NCBI GenBank assembly: GCA_018266455.1
Contig: JAFEAJ010000053.1
Coordinates: 1 to 54,841, forward strand
DNA: 54,841 nucleotides
From: Bacteroidota bacterium
GTDB taxonomy: Bacteria; Bacteroidota; Bacteroidia; Chitinophagales; Chitinophagaceae
Direction of reading: 5' to 3'
Every line of letters begins with the position of its first letter. Position 1 is the stretch's first letter. Of the stretch, positions 45,009 to 52,948 are shown piece after piece. The notes under the pieces are model-generated. The model made no database searches and was not told the DNA's origin. It saw only the letters and a list, made by a program, of their open reading frames with translations. A program made the position numbers and the translations under genes.

Positions 45009-46019
45009 CTAAATGATATTCACTTCCCGTTCAAGCGCCACACCAAATTTTTTTTGAACGTTTTGCAGTATCTCTTCACTGAGATCATAAATCTCTTTGC
45101 CGGTGGCCTTGCCATAGTTCACCAGCACCAACGCCTGCTGCGAATGGCATCCCGCATCTCCCCTTCGAAAACCTTTCCAACCACATTGCTCTATCATCCA
45201 TCCGGCAGCCAGTTTAATCGTCCCGTCTGCATTCTTATGCCCAATCACAGCAGGGTAGCTTTTCTTCATCGCTTCGAATTTTTCAAAGCTTACCGATGGG
45301 TTCTTAAAGAAACTGCCGGCATTGCCAATGGTTGCCGGATCAGGCAACTTCGACCTGCGGATATTGATCACGGCGAGAGAAATTTTCTGTGCCGTAAGCC
45401 CAGTCACTCCCATCTGCTGCAATTCTTCTTCAATAGCCCCATAACTGGTATTGAATTTAGGGACCTTGTTCAACCTGAAAGTGACATTCAGGATAACAAA
45501 CCGGCCTTTCAATTTGTTCTTAAACACACTCTCGCGGTAACCAAAACCGCAATCGTTAACGCTGAATGTGAAAATTTTTTTCTCCTCAAGGTGAAAAGCT
45601 TCCAGTTCATAAAAAAAATCTTTCACCTCAATGCCATAAGCGCCGATGTTCTGCATAGGGCTGGCGCCAACATTTCCGGGGATGAGCGATAAATTTTCAA
45701 GGCCCTGCCAGTTGCGCTGCAAAGTATATAACACAAATTGGTGCCAGTTCTCTCCTGCTCCTGCTTTTACATAAACATACTGATGGTCTTCTTTTATCAG
45801 TTCAACTCCCTTAACCTCATTCTTCAGGACAATGCCATCAAAATTTTTTGTAAATAAAATATTGCTTCCCCCGCCAAGTATGCATCTCTCTGTGTTAGGG
45901 CTGTTGGCTATGGCCTCAGCCAGTTCATCAGCATCCTTATATTTGCAAAAGAGCTTTGCCGCCACATCAATGCCGAAAGTATTAAAAGGTTTCAATGAAA
46001 TGTCCTGCAGTATTTGCAT
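45009..46019 (-). CDS. murB: UDP-N-acetylenolpyruvoylglucosamine reductase
   Basis: A 336-residue FAD/NADPH enzyme making UDP-N-acetylmuramate for peptidoglycan. The start MQILQDISLKPFNTFGID at 46019 replaces an 18-residue extension without support. The FAD domain has ILGGGSNILF and NLSLIPGNVGASPMQNIGAYG; the catalytic Ser is in NAGSFFKNP and the Glu region near the end. The YGFGYRES-type motif (CGFGYRESVFK) marks the E. coli-like type I MurB. It converges on ctlX. Confidence 0.97.
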   Translation of the reverse strand: MQILQDISLKPFNTFGIDVAAKLFCKYKDADELAEAIANSPNTERCILGGGSNILFTKNFDGIVLKNEVKGVELIKEDHQYVYVKAGAGENWHQFVLYTLQRNWQGLENLSLIPGNVGASPMQNIGAYGIEVKDFFYELEAFHLEEKKIFTFSVNDCGFGYRESVFKNKLKGRFVILNVTFRLNKVPKFNTSYGAIEEELQQMGVTGLTAQKISLAVINIRRSKLPDPATIGNAGSFFKNPSVSFEKFEAMKKSYPAVIGHKNADGTIKLAAGWMIEQCGWKGFRRGDAGCHSQQALVLVNYGKATGKEIYDLSEEILQNVQKKFGVALEREVNII

Positions 46020-46201
46020 AAGAGAAATAAGCGACAAGTTAAATAAAACAAAACAATACCGCGGGATCATCACATTGCCAAATGCGATGAAGGCAGTAGC
46101 TGCAAATTTATAGAACTTGTCCTTGATTTATTAAAGTACAAGTCAACGCATGGCCTTGCCAACAGGTGTAGCCATTGCGGCTGAAATGTTGCCTGGGAAA
46201 A

Positions 46202-46221
46202 TAACCTGCTACAGCAGGTTA
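46202..46221. repeat. Perfect 8-bp hairpin upstream of the deaminase
   Basis: TAACCTGC and GCAGGTTA form a perfect stem with a TACA loop, 36 bases before the start codon at 46257. It might be an operator or an RNA hairpin in the leader; no U-run follows. Confidence 0.55.
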
Positions 46222-46256
46222 CTGGATAAAACTTTGACCCATCAATACCATTTCTT

Positions 46257-46679
46257 ATGAACTGGGATAATTTTTTTATGAGCCGTTGCGAAGCATTAGG
46301 CAAAGCTGCGGGGGAAAAAGGGAATTCCCCTGTTGGAGCATTAATTGTAAAGGAGGGTGTGATTATTAGTGAGGCTGAAGAAGCCGGCAAAAGCAAAAAT
46401 GATATTACCTGCCATGCAGAAATCGAAGCTGTCCGGATGGCTGTGGAAAAACTACATACGAACGACCTGTCGCAGTGCATCCTGTTTACCACGGATGAGC
46501 CATGCATAATGTGCTCATACACTATACGTTTTTACAAAATCAAAAAAATAGTATTTAAAAAAAAAGTAGAGTATCTGGGTGGCATTTCTTCTTCTATGCC
46601 TTTGCTTATTTCCACGGATGTACCGCCACACTGGGGCAAGCCTCCTGAAATTGTTCACTGGAAAGATGTAGAACATTGA
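46257..46679 (+). CDS. Nucleoside/cytidine-type deaminase (CDA superfamily)
   Basis: A 140-residue zinc deaminase. The HAE motif at 53-55 (CHAEIEAVRMAV) and PCIMC at 82-86 supply the zinc ligands H53, C83 and C86 and the proton shuttle E55. NSPVGALIVKEG marks the substrate loop. The pattern fits the guanine/adenosine/cytosine deaminase branch; the substrate is not clear. It has a hairpin upstream and no evident operon partner. Confidence 0.88.
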   Translation: MNWDNFFMSRCEALGKAAGEKGNSPVGALIVKEGVIISEAEEAGKSKNDITCHAEIEAVRMAVEKLHTNDLSQCILFTTDEPCIMCSYTIRFYKIKKIVFKKKVEYLGGISSSMPLLISTDVPPHWGKPPEIVHWKDVEH

Positions 46680-46727
46680 GCATTCTACCGTTGTTTTATT
46701 TCATTTTCTTAAAAAAATAAGCCATTT

Positions 46728-46754
46728 GTAACTTTTTCAATTTTCGTTTACTCT
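46728..46754 (+). promoter_or_regulatory. Predicted ECF sigma-type promoter, copy 1
   Basis: GTAACTTTTT (46728-46737) and TACTCT (46749-46754), with 16 bases between GTAAC and TACTCT, lie 31 bases before the ATG at 46785. The same two boxes at nearly the same spacing precede the sigma factor gene at 47627. The AAC-containing -35 box and the short -10 box look like ECF promoters, not like TAnnTTTG. Confidence 0.7.
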
Positions 46755-46784
46755 GTTATGTATTATTAACTAAAACGAAATAAA

Positions 46785-47447
46785 ATGAAAAAGATAACAA
46801 TTGTTCTTGCCTTATTAATGGCAACTGCTGCTGCTAATGCACAGCAAATGGATCATGCCTCAATGGAAAAAAGCAAGCCCTCAAAAGATTTTGTAAGGCT
46901 GATGAAGAACCCTAAAGTACTGGAGCTAAACAGCGCCATGAAAGAATTGTGGAGCGCCCACATGTACTGGACTTTAATTACGGTTGATGCCTATTTCAAT
47001 GACCCCAAAGGACTGGGCGCAAAACTGGGCCGTTTATTGCAAAACCAAAAAGACATCGGCGCTGCTATTGTACCATTTTACGGCCAGGCTGCCGGCGATC
47101 AGTTAGCAAAACTGCTGACCGAACATATTCAGCTCGCCGTCCCTGTATTGAAAGCTGCAAAAGAAAACGACAAAGCGGCATTAGACAAAGCGGTTAATGA
47201 CTGGTATGCAAATGCAAAAGACATTGGCAGTTTTCTTGCTTCAGCAAACCCAAAAAACTGGACGGCAAAAGAAACCCAGGGGGCTTTGGAAATGCACATT
47301 ACGCATACCATAGCTTATTCGGTTAGCATCCTCAAAGGCGACTATACCCAATCATTCGGAGGCTTTGAAGAAGCGTTGCGCCACATGCTTCACCTGGCCG
47401 ATATATTAACAGAAGGGATAGCCAAACAATTCCCTGATAAATTTTAA
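46785..47447 (+). CDS. Secreted four-helix-like protein with conserved histidines
   Basis: A 220-residue protein with a signal peptide (to ANAQ, about residue 20). The mature part is helical and holds histidines at 59 (LWSAHMYWTL), 114 (LTEHIQLAV), 171 and 174 (MHITHT), 200 and 203 (RHMLHLAD), and tryptophans at 56, 140 and 159. The pattern, together with WYANAKDIGSFLASANP, matches a family of short proteins without established function. The spread of histidines over four helices suggests a metal or haem site. It shares an ECF-like promoter with the adjacent sigma gene, so it is probably its target. Confidence 0.8.
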   Translation: MKKITIVLALLMATAAANAQQMDHASMEKSKPSKDFVRLMKNPKVLELNSAMKELWSAHMYWTLITVDAYFNDPKGLGAKLGRLLQNQKDIGAAIVPFYGQAAGDQLAKLLTEHIQLAVPVLKAAKENDKAALDKAVNDWYANAKDIGSFLASANPKNWTAKETQGALEMHITHTIAYSVSILKGDYTQSFGGFEEALRHMLHLADILTEGIAKQFPDKF

Positions 47448-47574
47448 GCTTGCTTTAGCCTCTTTTTCAACCCTCATTACATAAAAATCAACTTTTAAAT
47501 GGGGGTTTTCTTGTTATTTTTTTTATATTCATTAGTAAGTAAACTTGCTGCCTGTCTTTCTGTAAAATAATTTT

Positions 47575-47600
47575 GTAACTTTTTTTGCTTCGGCTACTCT
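47575..47600 (+). promoter_or_regulatory. Predicted ECF sigma-type promoter, copy 2
   Basis: GTAACTTTTTT (47575-47585) and TACTCT (47595-47600) stand 26 bases before the sigma factor ATG at 47627. Only one base of spacing differs from copy 1, and the bases after the -10 box also agree (TTAT). The signal suggests that the sigma factor transcribes its own gene. Confidence 0.7.
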
Positions 47601-47626
47601 ATTATCAGGGCAACAGAAAATAATTT

Positions 47627-48274
47627 ATGAAACAATTTGAGCAATTAACTGAAACAGAAATTATTGAACGGGTACTAAAGGGCGAAAAAGCGCTTTATGA
47701 AATTATTGTAAGGCGGTTCAATCCTTACCTGTACAAAATAGGCAGGTCATACAACTACAACCATGAAGATGCGCAGGACCTGATGCAAGATACCTTTGTG
47801 GATGCGTATAAAAGTTTATCGCAATTTGAAGGCCGGGCCAGCTTTAAAACCTGGATCAGCCGCATTATGCTGAACAACTGCTACCGAAAAAAAGAAAAAT
47901 CAAGATCCAAAAATGAAACGATGCAAGAGATCAATGAAAACGGAACGCCCATGTTCCATCACTATGGCAATGAAACAGGCAAGATCGTCCAAAATCGTGA
48001 GCTGGGGCATATCATAGAAGAGTCGCTTGCTAAAATCCCGTACGATTATCGTATCGTATTTTCTTTGAGGGAAATGAATGGAATGGATGTTGCCGAAACA
48101 GCCGGGTTGCTGAATATTAGCGAAGCCAACGTGAAAGTGCGCCTCAATAGAGCCAAGGCCATGTTAAGAGGAAAAATAGAAGAGTCCTATTCCCCTGGAG
48201 AGCTGTTTGAATTTCATGCCACCTTTTGCAATGCAATGGCAGATAGAGTGATGACAATCATAAACGAACTATAA
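47627..48274 (+). CDS. ECF-type RNA polymerase sigma factor
   Basis: A 215-residue sigma-70 family factor. Region 2 covers YEIIVRRFNPYLYKIGRSYN, EDAQDLMQDTFVDAYKSLSQFE and FKTWISRIMLNNCYRKKEKS; region 4 covers YDYRIVFSLREMNGMDVAETAGLL and NISEANVKVRLNRAKAMLR. About 35 residues follow region 4, ending FHATFCNAMADRVMTIINEL, an added tail with a Cys and His that might sense or bind metal. No anti-sigma gene is adjacent. The stop codon is one base from folE, so sigma, folE and the reductase appear to form an operon. Confidence 0.93.
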   Translation: MKQFEQLTETEIIERVLKGEKALYEIIVRRFNPYLYKIGRSYNYNHEDAQDLMQDTFVDAYKSLSQFEGRASFKTWISRIMLNNCYRKKEKSRSKNETMQEINENGTPMFHHYGNETGKIVQNRELGHIIEESLAKIPYDYRIVFSLREMNGMDVAETAGLLNISEANVKVRLNRAKAMLRGKIEESYSPGELFEFHATFCNAMADRVMTIINEL

Positions 48275-48275
48275 A

Positions 48276-48929
48276 ATGAATATGAACGGACCAATAAACG
48301 GAAAAGCTGGCAAAATTTTTATCAAGCCGTTATTAGCAAAAAATGTTTTGGGGGTTAGCGATAGAGAAAAGGTGGAAAGGATAGCATTCCATTTTACTGA
48401 GATCATGGAAACACTTGGGCTTGATTTAAGCGATGACAGTTTGAGAGGCACGCCCAAAAGGGTTGCTAAAATGTACGTGGATGAAATTTTCAGCGGCCTG
48501 AACCCAGATAACAAACCAGAGATAAGCCTTTTTGAAAACAAGTACAGCTATCATCAAATGCTGGTTGAAAAAGACATCACGCTGTATTCCTGTTGCGAGC
48601 ACCATTTTGTTCCTATTATCGGGAAAGCGCATGTGGCATATATACCCCACAAACAAGTGATTGGTTTGTCCAAAATAAATCGCCTGGTACAATATTATGC
48701 TAAGCGGCCGCAAGTGCAGGAGCGCCTCACGGTACAGATTTCTGAGGCATTAAAAGAAATTTTACAACATAATGACGTGGCGGTTGTTATAGAAGCAAGC
48801 CACTTATGTGTAGCTTCAAGAGGCATTACAGACACCAACAGCCTTACCGTTACGGCAAGTTATTCGGGGCAGTTCGAAGTCGATGCCATTAAACAGGAAT
48901 TTTTATCCTATATACACAACAAAAAATAA
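48276..48929 (+). CDS. folE: GTP cyclohydrolase I
   Basis: A 217-residue enzyme that opens GTP to dihydroneopterin triphosphate, first step of folate and pterin synthesis. LRGTPKRVAKMYVDEIFSGL, YSCCEHHFVPIIGKAHVAYI and GLSKINRLVQYYAKRPQVQE are diagnostic. The zinc ligands are C107, H110 and C178 (SHLCVASRG). The usual HMCM is HLCV here, without loss of the Cys. It starts one base after the sigma gene and overlaps the next gene by one base. Confidence 0.97.
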   Translation: MNMNGPINGKAGKIFIKPLLAKNVLGVSDREKVERIAFHFTEIMETLGLDLSDDSLRGTPKRVAKMYVDEIFSGLNPDNKPEISLFENKYSYHQMLVEKDITLYSCCEHHFVPIIGKAHVAYIPHKQVIGLSKINRLVQYYAKRPQVQERLTVQISEALKEILQHNDVAVVIEASHLCVASRGITDTNSLTVTASYSGQFEVDAIKQEFLSYIHNKK

Positions 48930-49600
48930 TGATAATGGCACTGGCAGTTAAAATAATTTCCATTGAGCACCTCACCCATGATGTGTTGAAGATCGTAGCA
49001 GAGAAACCAAATAATATTGCTTACAATCCGGGGCAGGCGGTGGATGTGTCCATCAATAAGGCGGGATGGGAAAAAGAGCTAAGGCCTTTTACATTTACTT
49101 CGCTTCCTGAAGAAGACCAAATTGAATTTAATATTAAGACTTATACTTCCCATAAAGGGGTTACCAATGAATTGCTATCTCTTAAACCAGGCGATGAACT
49201 GCTGATTGGCGATGTTTTTGGCGACATTGCTTATAAAGGCGAAGGTATTTTTATTGCAGGCGGCGCGGGCATCACCCCGTTCATTGCCATACTAAAGCAT
49301 TTGCAAAAAAGCCAACAAGTTGGCAACAGCAAACTGATATTTGCCAATAAAACCAAAGCCGATATTATAGATGAAGGGTTTTTTAAAAAACTTTTAGGCA
49401 GTAATTTCATCAATGTGCTTTCCGATGAAAAAACACCAGGCTACGAACATGGGTACATAACTGCAGATGTTATCAAGAAACAAATTACGGGCCACGATTA
49501 TTTTTATCTGTGCGGCCCACCGCCCATGATGGATGCCGTAGAAAAACATTTGGCATCATTAGGGATCACAAGCGACCGCATTGTAAAAGAAGCATTTTAG
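48929..49600 (+). CDS. Flavodoxin/ferredoxin reductase-like FAD oxidoreductase
   Basis: A 223-residue oxidoreductase of the ferredoxin-NADP reductase fold. The FAD-binding half has AYNPGQAVDV and RPFTFTSLPEE; the NAD(P) half has GEGIFIAGGAGITPFIAIL and YFYLCGPPPMMDAVEKHL. No iron-sulfur domain is attached. It begins inside the stop codon of folE (shared A); a second ATG at 48935 is equally possible. Its position with folE and a sigma factor suggests redox or pterin-linked stress. Confidence 0.85.
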   Translation: MIMALAVKIISIEHLTHDVLKIVAEKPNNIAYNPGQAVDVSINKAGWEKELRPFTFTSLPEEDQIEFNIKTYTSHKGVTNELLSLKPGDELLIGDVFGDIAYKGEGIFIAGGAGITPFIAILKHLQKSQQVGNSKLIFANKTKADIIDEGFFKKLLGSNFINVLSDEKTPGYEHGYITADVIKKQITGHDYFYLCGPPPMMDAVEKHLASLGITSDRIVKEAF

Positions 49601-49733
49601 GCAACATTGCCTGCTGTCGATTAAATAACCTGGGGCTTAATATTTTTGTAATTCTGTTAACTTTAGGGAAATTCCATTTCGCCCCTTCCAATCATTTTTT
49701 TGCGTAAGTTGGGTTTGTTTAAAATAAATTGAC

Positions 49734-50369
49734 ATGCGCACAACTGTTTTTATTTTTCTGTCCTTCTTCACCGCCCGTTGTTTTGCACAAGATGCCGATT
49801 ATAATGACTTCAGGAGAAAGAATGAAGGCTTTGCCCATATCTACGACAAAAGCCTGCGCAGCGACCTTTCTGCTTTTACGGTAGGCGGCATAGAAGAAAG
49901 CATGGGCAAAGGCAAACTGAAAGAAATACCTGTAAAAGATTACGGCCCTAACTATATCGGTTTTGATAGCAACGGCATTAAAGTAACTATTAAAGCAGCA
50001 CCTTTTTTTGCCACCAGGCATAAATTGGCCAAAGAAGGAAATCATGTAGTGAAAATAGATAACAGGCCATTTTACGGAAATTATGGCAAAGTACCATCAA
50101 CTGCCATTGCACAGGTTTTGGTAATGATTGGCAATGATACAGTGGAAGTACCAGAAATAGCATATCGGGACCTTTACAACCCGAACTTCACTTATGCCGA
50201 TGCAGGGGGCGAAAGAAGAACTAAGGACGCTGTTTACCTTTCGCCCGATAAGCGTACTTTTTATATTTATATGCTCAATAAGGACGATACTGGCAGCTAT
50301 GAAGTAACATGGGTCATACAGGACAAAAAATATTTGCGAAGGGTGCTTGATTGGGGGTTTACCCAATAA
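49734..50369 (+). CDS. Uncharacterised secreted protein
   Basis: A 211-residue protein with a signal peptide ending ARCFAQ. I do not recognise a domain. The mature sequence is beta-rich, with YGPNYIGFDSNGIKVTIKAAPF, HKLAKEGNHVVKIDNRPFYGNYG, a charged DLYNPNFTYADAGGERRTKDAV stretch and a C-terminal immunoglobulin-like YEVTWVIQDKKYLRRVLDWGF. Proteins of this sort are common in Bacteroidota envelopes. It stands alone between the reductase and an aldolase. Confidence 0.75.
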   Translation: MRTTVFIFLSFFTARCFAQDADYNDFRRKNEGFAHIYDKSLRSDLSAFTVGGIEESMGKGKLKEIPVKDYGPNYIGFDSNGIKVTIKAAPFFATRHKLAKEGNHVVKIDNRPFYGNYGKVPSTAIAQVLVMIGNDTVEVPEIAYRDLYNPNFTYADAGGERRTKDAVYLSPDKRTFYIYMLNKDDTGSYEVTWVIQDKKYLRRVLDWGFTQ

Positions 50370-50419
50370 TTTTTCAGCAACGATTTCTTTGAAAACCGCA
50401 CTTTTCCTGCCTGAAATTA

Positions 50420-50427
50420 TACTTTTG
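50420..50427 (+). promoter_or_regulatory. -7 element before the aldolase gene
   Basis: TACTTTTG fits TAnnTTTG, 46 bases before the start codon at 50474. Confidence 0.45.
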
Positions 50428-50473
50428 ACACAGCTTCTGGTTTATATCCAAATTTCACATCACACTATTTTTT

Positions 50474-51547
50474 ATGAACTATGCTCAAATTGCAGATTTG
50501 CTTGGCAAAGAAAATGAAAACCTTTTAACGCATGCCTGCTCTACTGTAACAAAAGATAAGCTGCACCTGCCTTCGGCCCATTTTGTAGAGGAGGTTTTTT
50601 CGGCATCCAACAGGAACAATCAAACACTTCGAAGCCTGCATTCTTTATTTTACACCGGAAGGCTTGCGGGCACAGGGTACCTTTCAATCCTTCCGGTCGA
50701 TCAGGGCATTGAGCACAGCGCAGGCGCTTCCTTTGCGGCCAACCCCATGTATTTCGATCCCGGAAACATTGTGAGGCTGGCTATTGAAGCAGGCTGCAAT
50801 GCAGTGGCATCAAGCTTTGGCGTACTGGCTATGGTCTCTAGGAGATATGCCCACAAAATTCCTTTTGTGGTAAAAATTAACCACAACGAATTGCTCACTT
50901 ATCCCAATAAAGCAGACCAGGTCATGTATGGCAAAGTGAAAGATGCCTGGAACATGGGCGCAGCGGCTGTTGGAGCTACCATCTATTTCGGTTCAGCAGA
51001 ATCTGACCGGCAGATCACTGAAGTAGCTTATGCCTTTGAGGAAGCGCACCAGCTTGGCATGGCCACAATACTCTGGTGCTACCTGCGCAACAATGCATTT
51101 AAAAAAGACGGGGTAGATTATCACGTATCAGCCGATCTCACCGGGCAGGCCAACCATCTTGGCGTTACCATACAAGCCGATATCATCAAACAAAAACTGC
51201 CAGAAAACAATGGCGGTTATAAAGCGCTCAATACTGGCAGTTCCAGTTATGGAAAATTAGATGAAAGGATTTATACACAGCTCACCACCAGCCATCCCAT
51301 TGACCTTTGCCGCTACCAGGTGCTTAATTGCTATATGGGGCGCGCCGGCCTCATCAACTCGGGCGGCGCATCTGAAGGCAGCAAGGACCTGATGGAAGCT
51401 GTGCGGACAGCCGTTATCAATAAGCGCGCTGGCGGCATGGGGCTGATATCCGGAAGGAAATCCTTCCAAAAACCTTTTGAAGAAGGCCTCGCCTTGTTAA
51501 ATGCAATACAGGATGTGTACCTTGAGAAACAGGTAACTATAGCATAA
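50474..51547 (+). CDS. fbaB: Class I fructose-bisphosphate aldolase, archaeal (FbaB/DhnA) type
   Basis: A 357-residue Schiff-base aldolase. [20 protein letters not shown] is the family opening; the C-terminal half carries [20 protein letters not shown] and [39 protein letters not shown] holds the first-domain lysine, and [12 protein letters not shown] the phosphate-binding part. It cleaves fructose 1,6-bisphosphate to triose phosphates. The gene is followed after 17 bases by a HAD protein gene. Confidence 0.92.
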   Translation: MNYAQIADLLGKENENLLTHACSTVTKDKLHLPSAHFVEEVFSASNRNNQTLRSLHSLFYTGRLAGTGYLSILPVDQGIEHSAGASFAANPMYFDPGNIVRLAIEAGCNAVASSFGVLAMVSRRYAHKIPFVVKINHNELLTYPNKADQVMYGKVKDAWNMGAAAVGATIYFGSAESDRQITEVAYAFEEAHQLGMATILWCYLRNNAFKKDGVDYHVSADLTGQANHLGVTIQADIIKQKLPENNGGYKALNTGSSSYGKLDERIYTQLTTSHPIDLCRYQVLNCYMGRAGLINSGGASEGSKDLMEAVRTAVINKRAGGMGLISGRKSFQKPFEEGLALLNAIQDVYLEKQVTIA

Positions 51548-51564
51548 TACTTGAATTTTATTTA

Positions 51565-52182
51565 ATGAAAAATAAAGCACGGATAAATACACTTTTTACT
51601 GATATCGGGGGTGTACTGCTCACCAACGGCTGGGACAGGCAAGCCAGGGAAAAGGCAATTAAACTTTTTGATCTCAGTGCAGAAGAAACGGAAGAAAGGC
51701 ACCACCTTACTTTCGATACGTACGAAGTGGGCAAGCTCAGCCTCGATGAATACCTGGAGCGGGTTGTTTTTTATAAGAAGAGGAATTTCACCAAGGCCCG
51801 GTTCAGGAAGTTTATGTTTGAACAGTCAAGGCCATTTCCTGAAATGATCGCTTTGGTGAAAATCCTAAAAAAAAAATATAACCTTAAAGTTGCGGTAGTG
51901 AGCAATGAGGGCTTCGAAATGAACGATTATCGAATAAAGACTTTCAATTTAAATGAATTTGTTGATTTTTTTATCTGCTCCGGTTTTGTGCATTTCAGAA
52001 AACCGGACAAAGATATTTATAAGATAGCGCTGAATGCAGCACAAGTCAGCGCATCGCAGGTAGTATACCTGGAAGACAGGCCACTGTTTGTTCAGGTTGC
52101 AGAAAGCATGGGAATAAAAGGCATTTTGCATATTGACCACAAAAGCACAGCTCAAAAATTTCGCAGCCTGTTATCAAAATAA
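51565..52182 (+). CDS. HAD-superfamily hydrolase
   Basis: A 205-residue HAD phosphatase-like protein. The nucleophile motif reads FTDIGGVLLTNGWD, with the second Asp replaced by Gly, as in several YihX-type members. The cap is helical, VVSNEGFEMNDYRIKTFNL holds the conserved Ser, FRKPDKDIYKIAL the Lys, and VVYLEDRPLFVQVAESMGIKG the acidic motif. It may act on a sugar phosphate, given the aldolase upstream in a likely operon; the missing second Asp makes full phosphatase activity uncertain. Confidence 0.88.
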   Translation: MKNKARINTLFTDIGGVLLTNGWDRQAREKAIKLFDLSAEETEERHHLTFDTYEVGKLSLDEYLERVVFYKKRNFTKARFRKFMFEQSRPFPEMIALVKILKKKYNLKVAVVSNEGFEMNDYRIKTFNLNEFVDFFICSGFVHFRKPDKDIYKIALNAAQVSASQVVYLEDRPLFVQVAESMGIKGILHIDHKSTAQKFRSLLSK

Positions 52183-52221
52183 AGAAGACCTGCTTCGTTG
52201 AATATATTGTATGCTCAAAAG

Positions 52222-52248
52222 CAAAACCCTTGCTGCGCAAGGGCTTTG
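52222..52248. terminator. Intrinsic terminator after the HAD gene
   Basis: CAAAACCCTTGC and GCAAGGGCTTTG form a stem with a TGC loop, with one mismatch. It closes the aldolase-HAD transcript and may also serve the minus-strand gene at 52325. Confidence 0.75.
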
Positions 52249-52324
52249 TACCAGCACTAAGATTGCCCTGGTTTTTCATGCTTCTTTCGTGGCAGAGGCC
52301 CTCTTCAGAAGTAAAAAAAATTAA

Positions 52325-52603
52325 TCAACAATAAGCTAATGGCGTGAATAGATGGTCTACATTGATGAACTCCCTAATGTGGTGGCCATCTTCATACAAC
52401 ACGATCAGGGAATTTTTGCTTTCATCAGTAAGCGACCTGAGTTTCAGTATTTTTTCAACAATTGATTTCTTATCTACCCACGAAAAATGGTTTTCCACTT
52501 TCAGGTATTCCTGCAAGCCCATAATAACCTTGCCGGATTTAAGCACATGTACCGTGCTCACTGTTCCCAAAGCAACGGATTTGTAAGGCTCATAATCGCT
52601 CAT
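52325..52603 (-). CDS. Uncharacterised small protein
   Basis: A 92-residue protein starting MSDYEPYKSVALGTVSTVHV; ATG 52603 was chosen over an upstream in-frame start. Acidic and hydrophobic residues alternate, with a C-terminal DGHHIREFINVDHLFTPLAYC. No signal peptide and no domain are recognised. Length and compactness are those of a real gene, but evidence is limited to the open frame and the start context. Confidence 0.55.
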   Translation of the reverse strand: MSDYEPYKSVALGTVSTVHVLKSGKVIMGLQEYLKVENHFSWVDKKSIVEKILKLRSLTDESKNSLIVLYEDGHHIREFINVDHLFTPLAYC

Positions 52604-52948
52604 GATTAAGATTTTATTTTTAAAAATAAAAACCAGCGTAACAGGCAATTCACTTCAAATTTTATTAAAAGCGAAACCGCGCGCATTCATCAAGGAAGTG
52701 GAAATTTTAAAGGTAGTCTTTAGAGGGGCGGGCTACAGAGGCATTGTAGTTTTAAAAATAAACAATAATCATACCAAATAATTGTCTACCAGTAATAAAT
52801 GGAACTTATTTGCAATAAAAAAGAAGCATGTTTTAATTGCATACTTAGTGTTGTTGGGTGCTGTTTTAAAGGGCTATAGCGTTCATCAAAATCCAATTTA
52901 GCGGCAAGAAGGCCAGGTGTTTTTTAGAGGAAGTCGCAACCTGTTTAA
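52604..52948. other. Intergenic region of 345 bases
   Basis: Nothing coding, no hairpin and no repeat was found here. It probably holds the promoter of the small gene at 52603 on the right and the transcript end of the amidohydrolase on the left. Confidence 0.5.
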
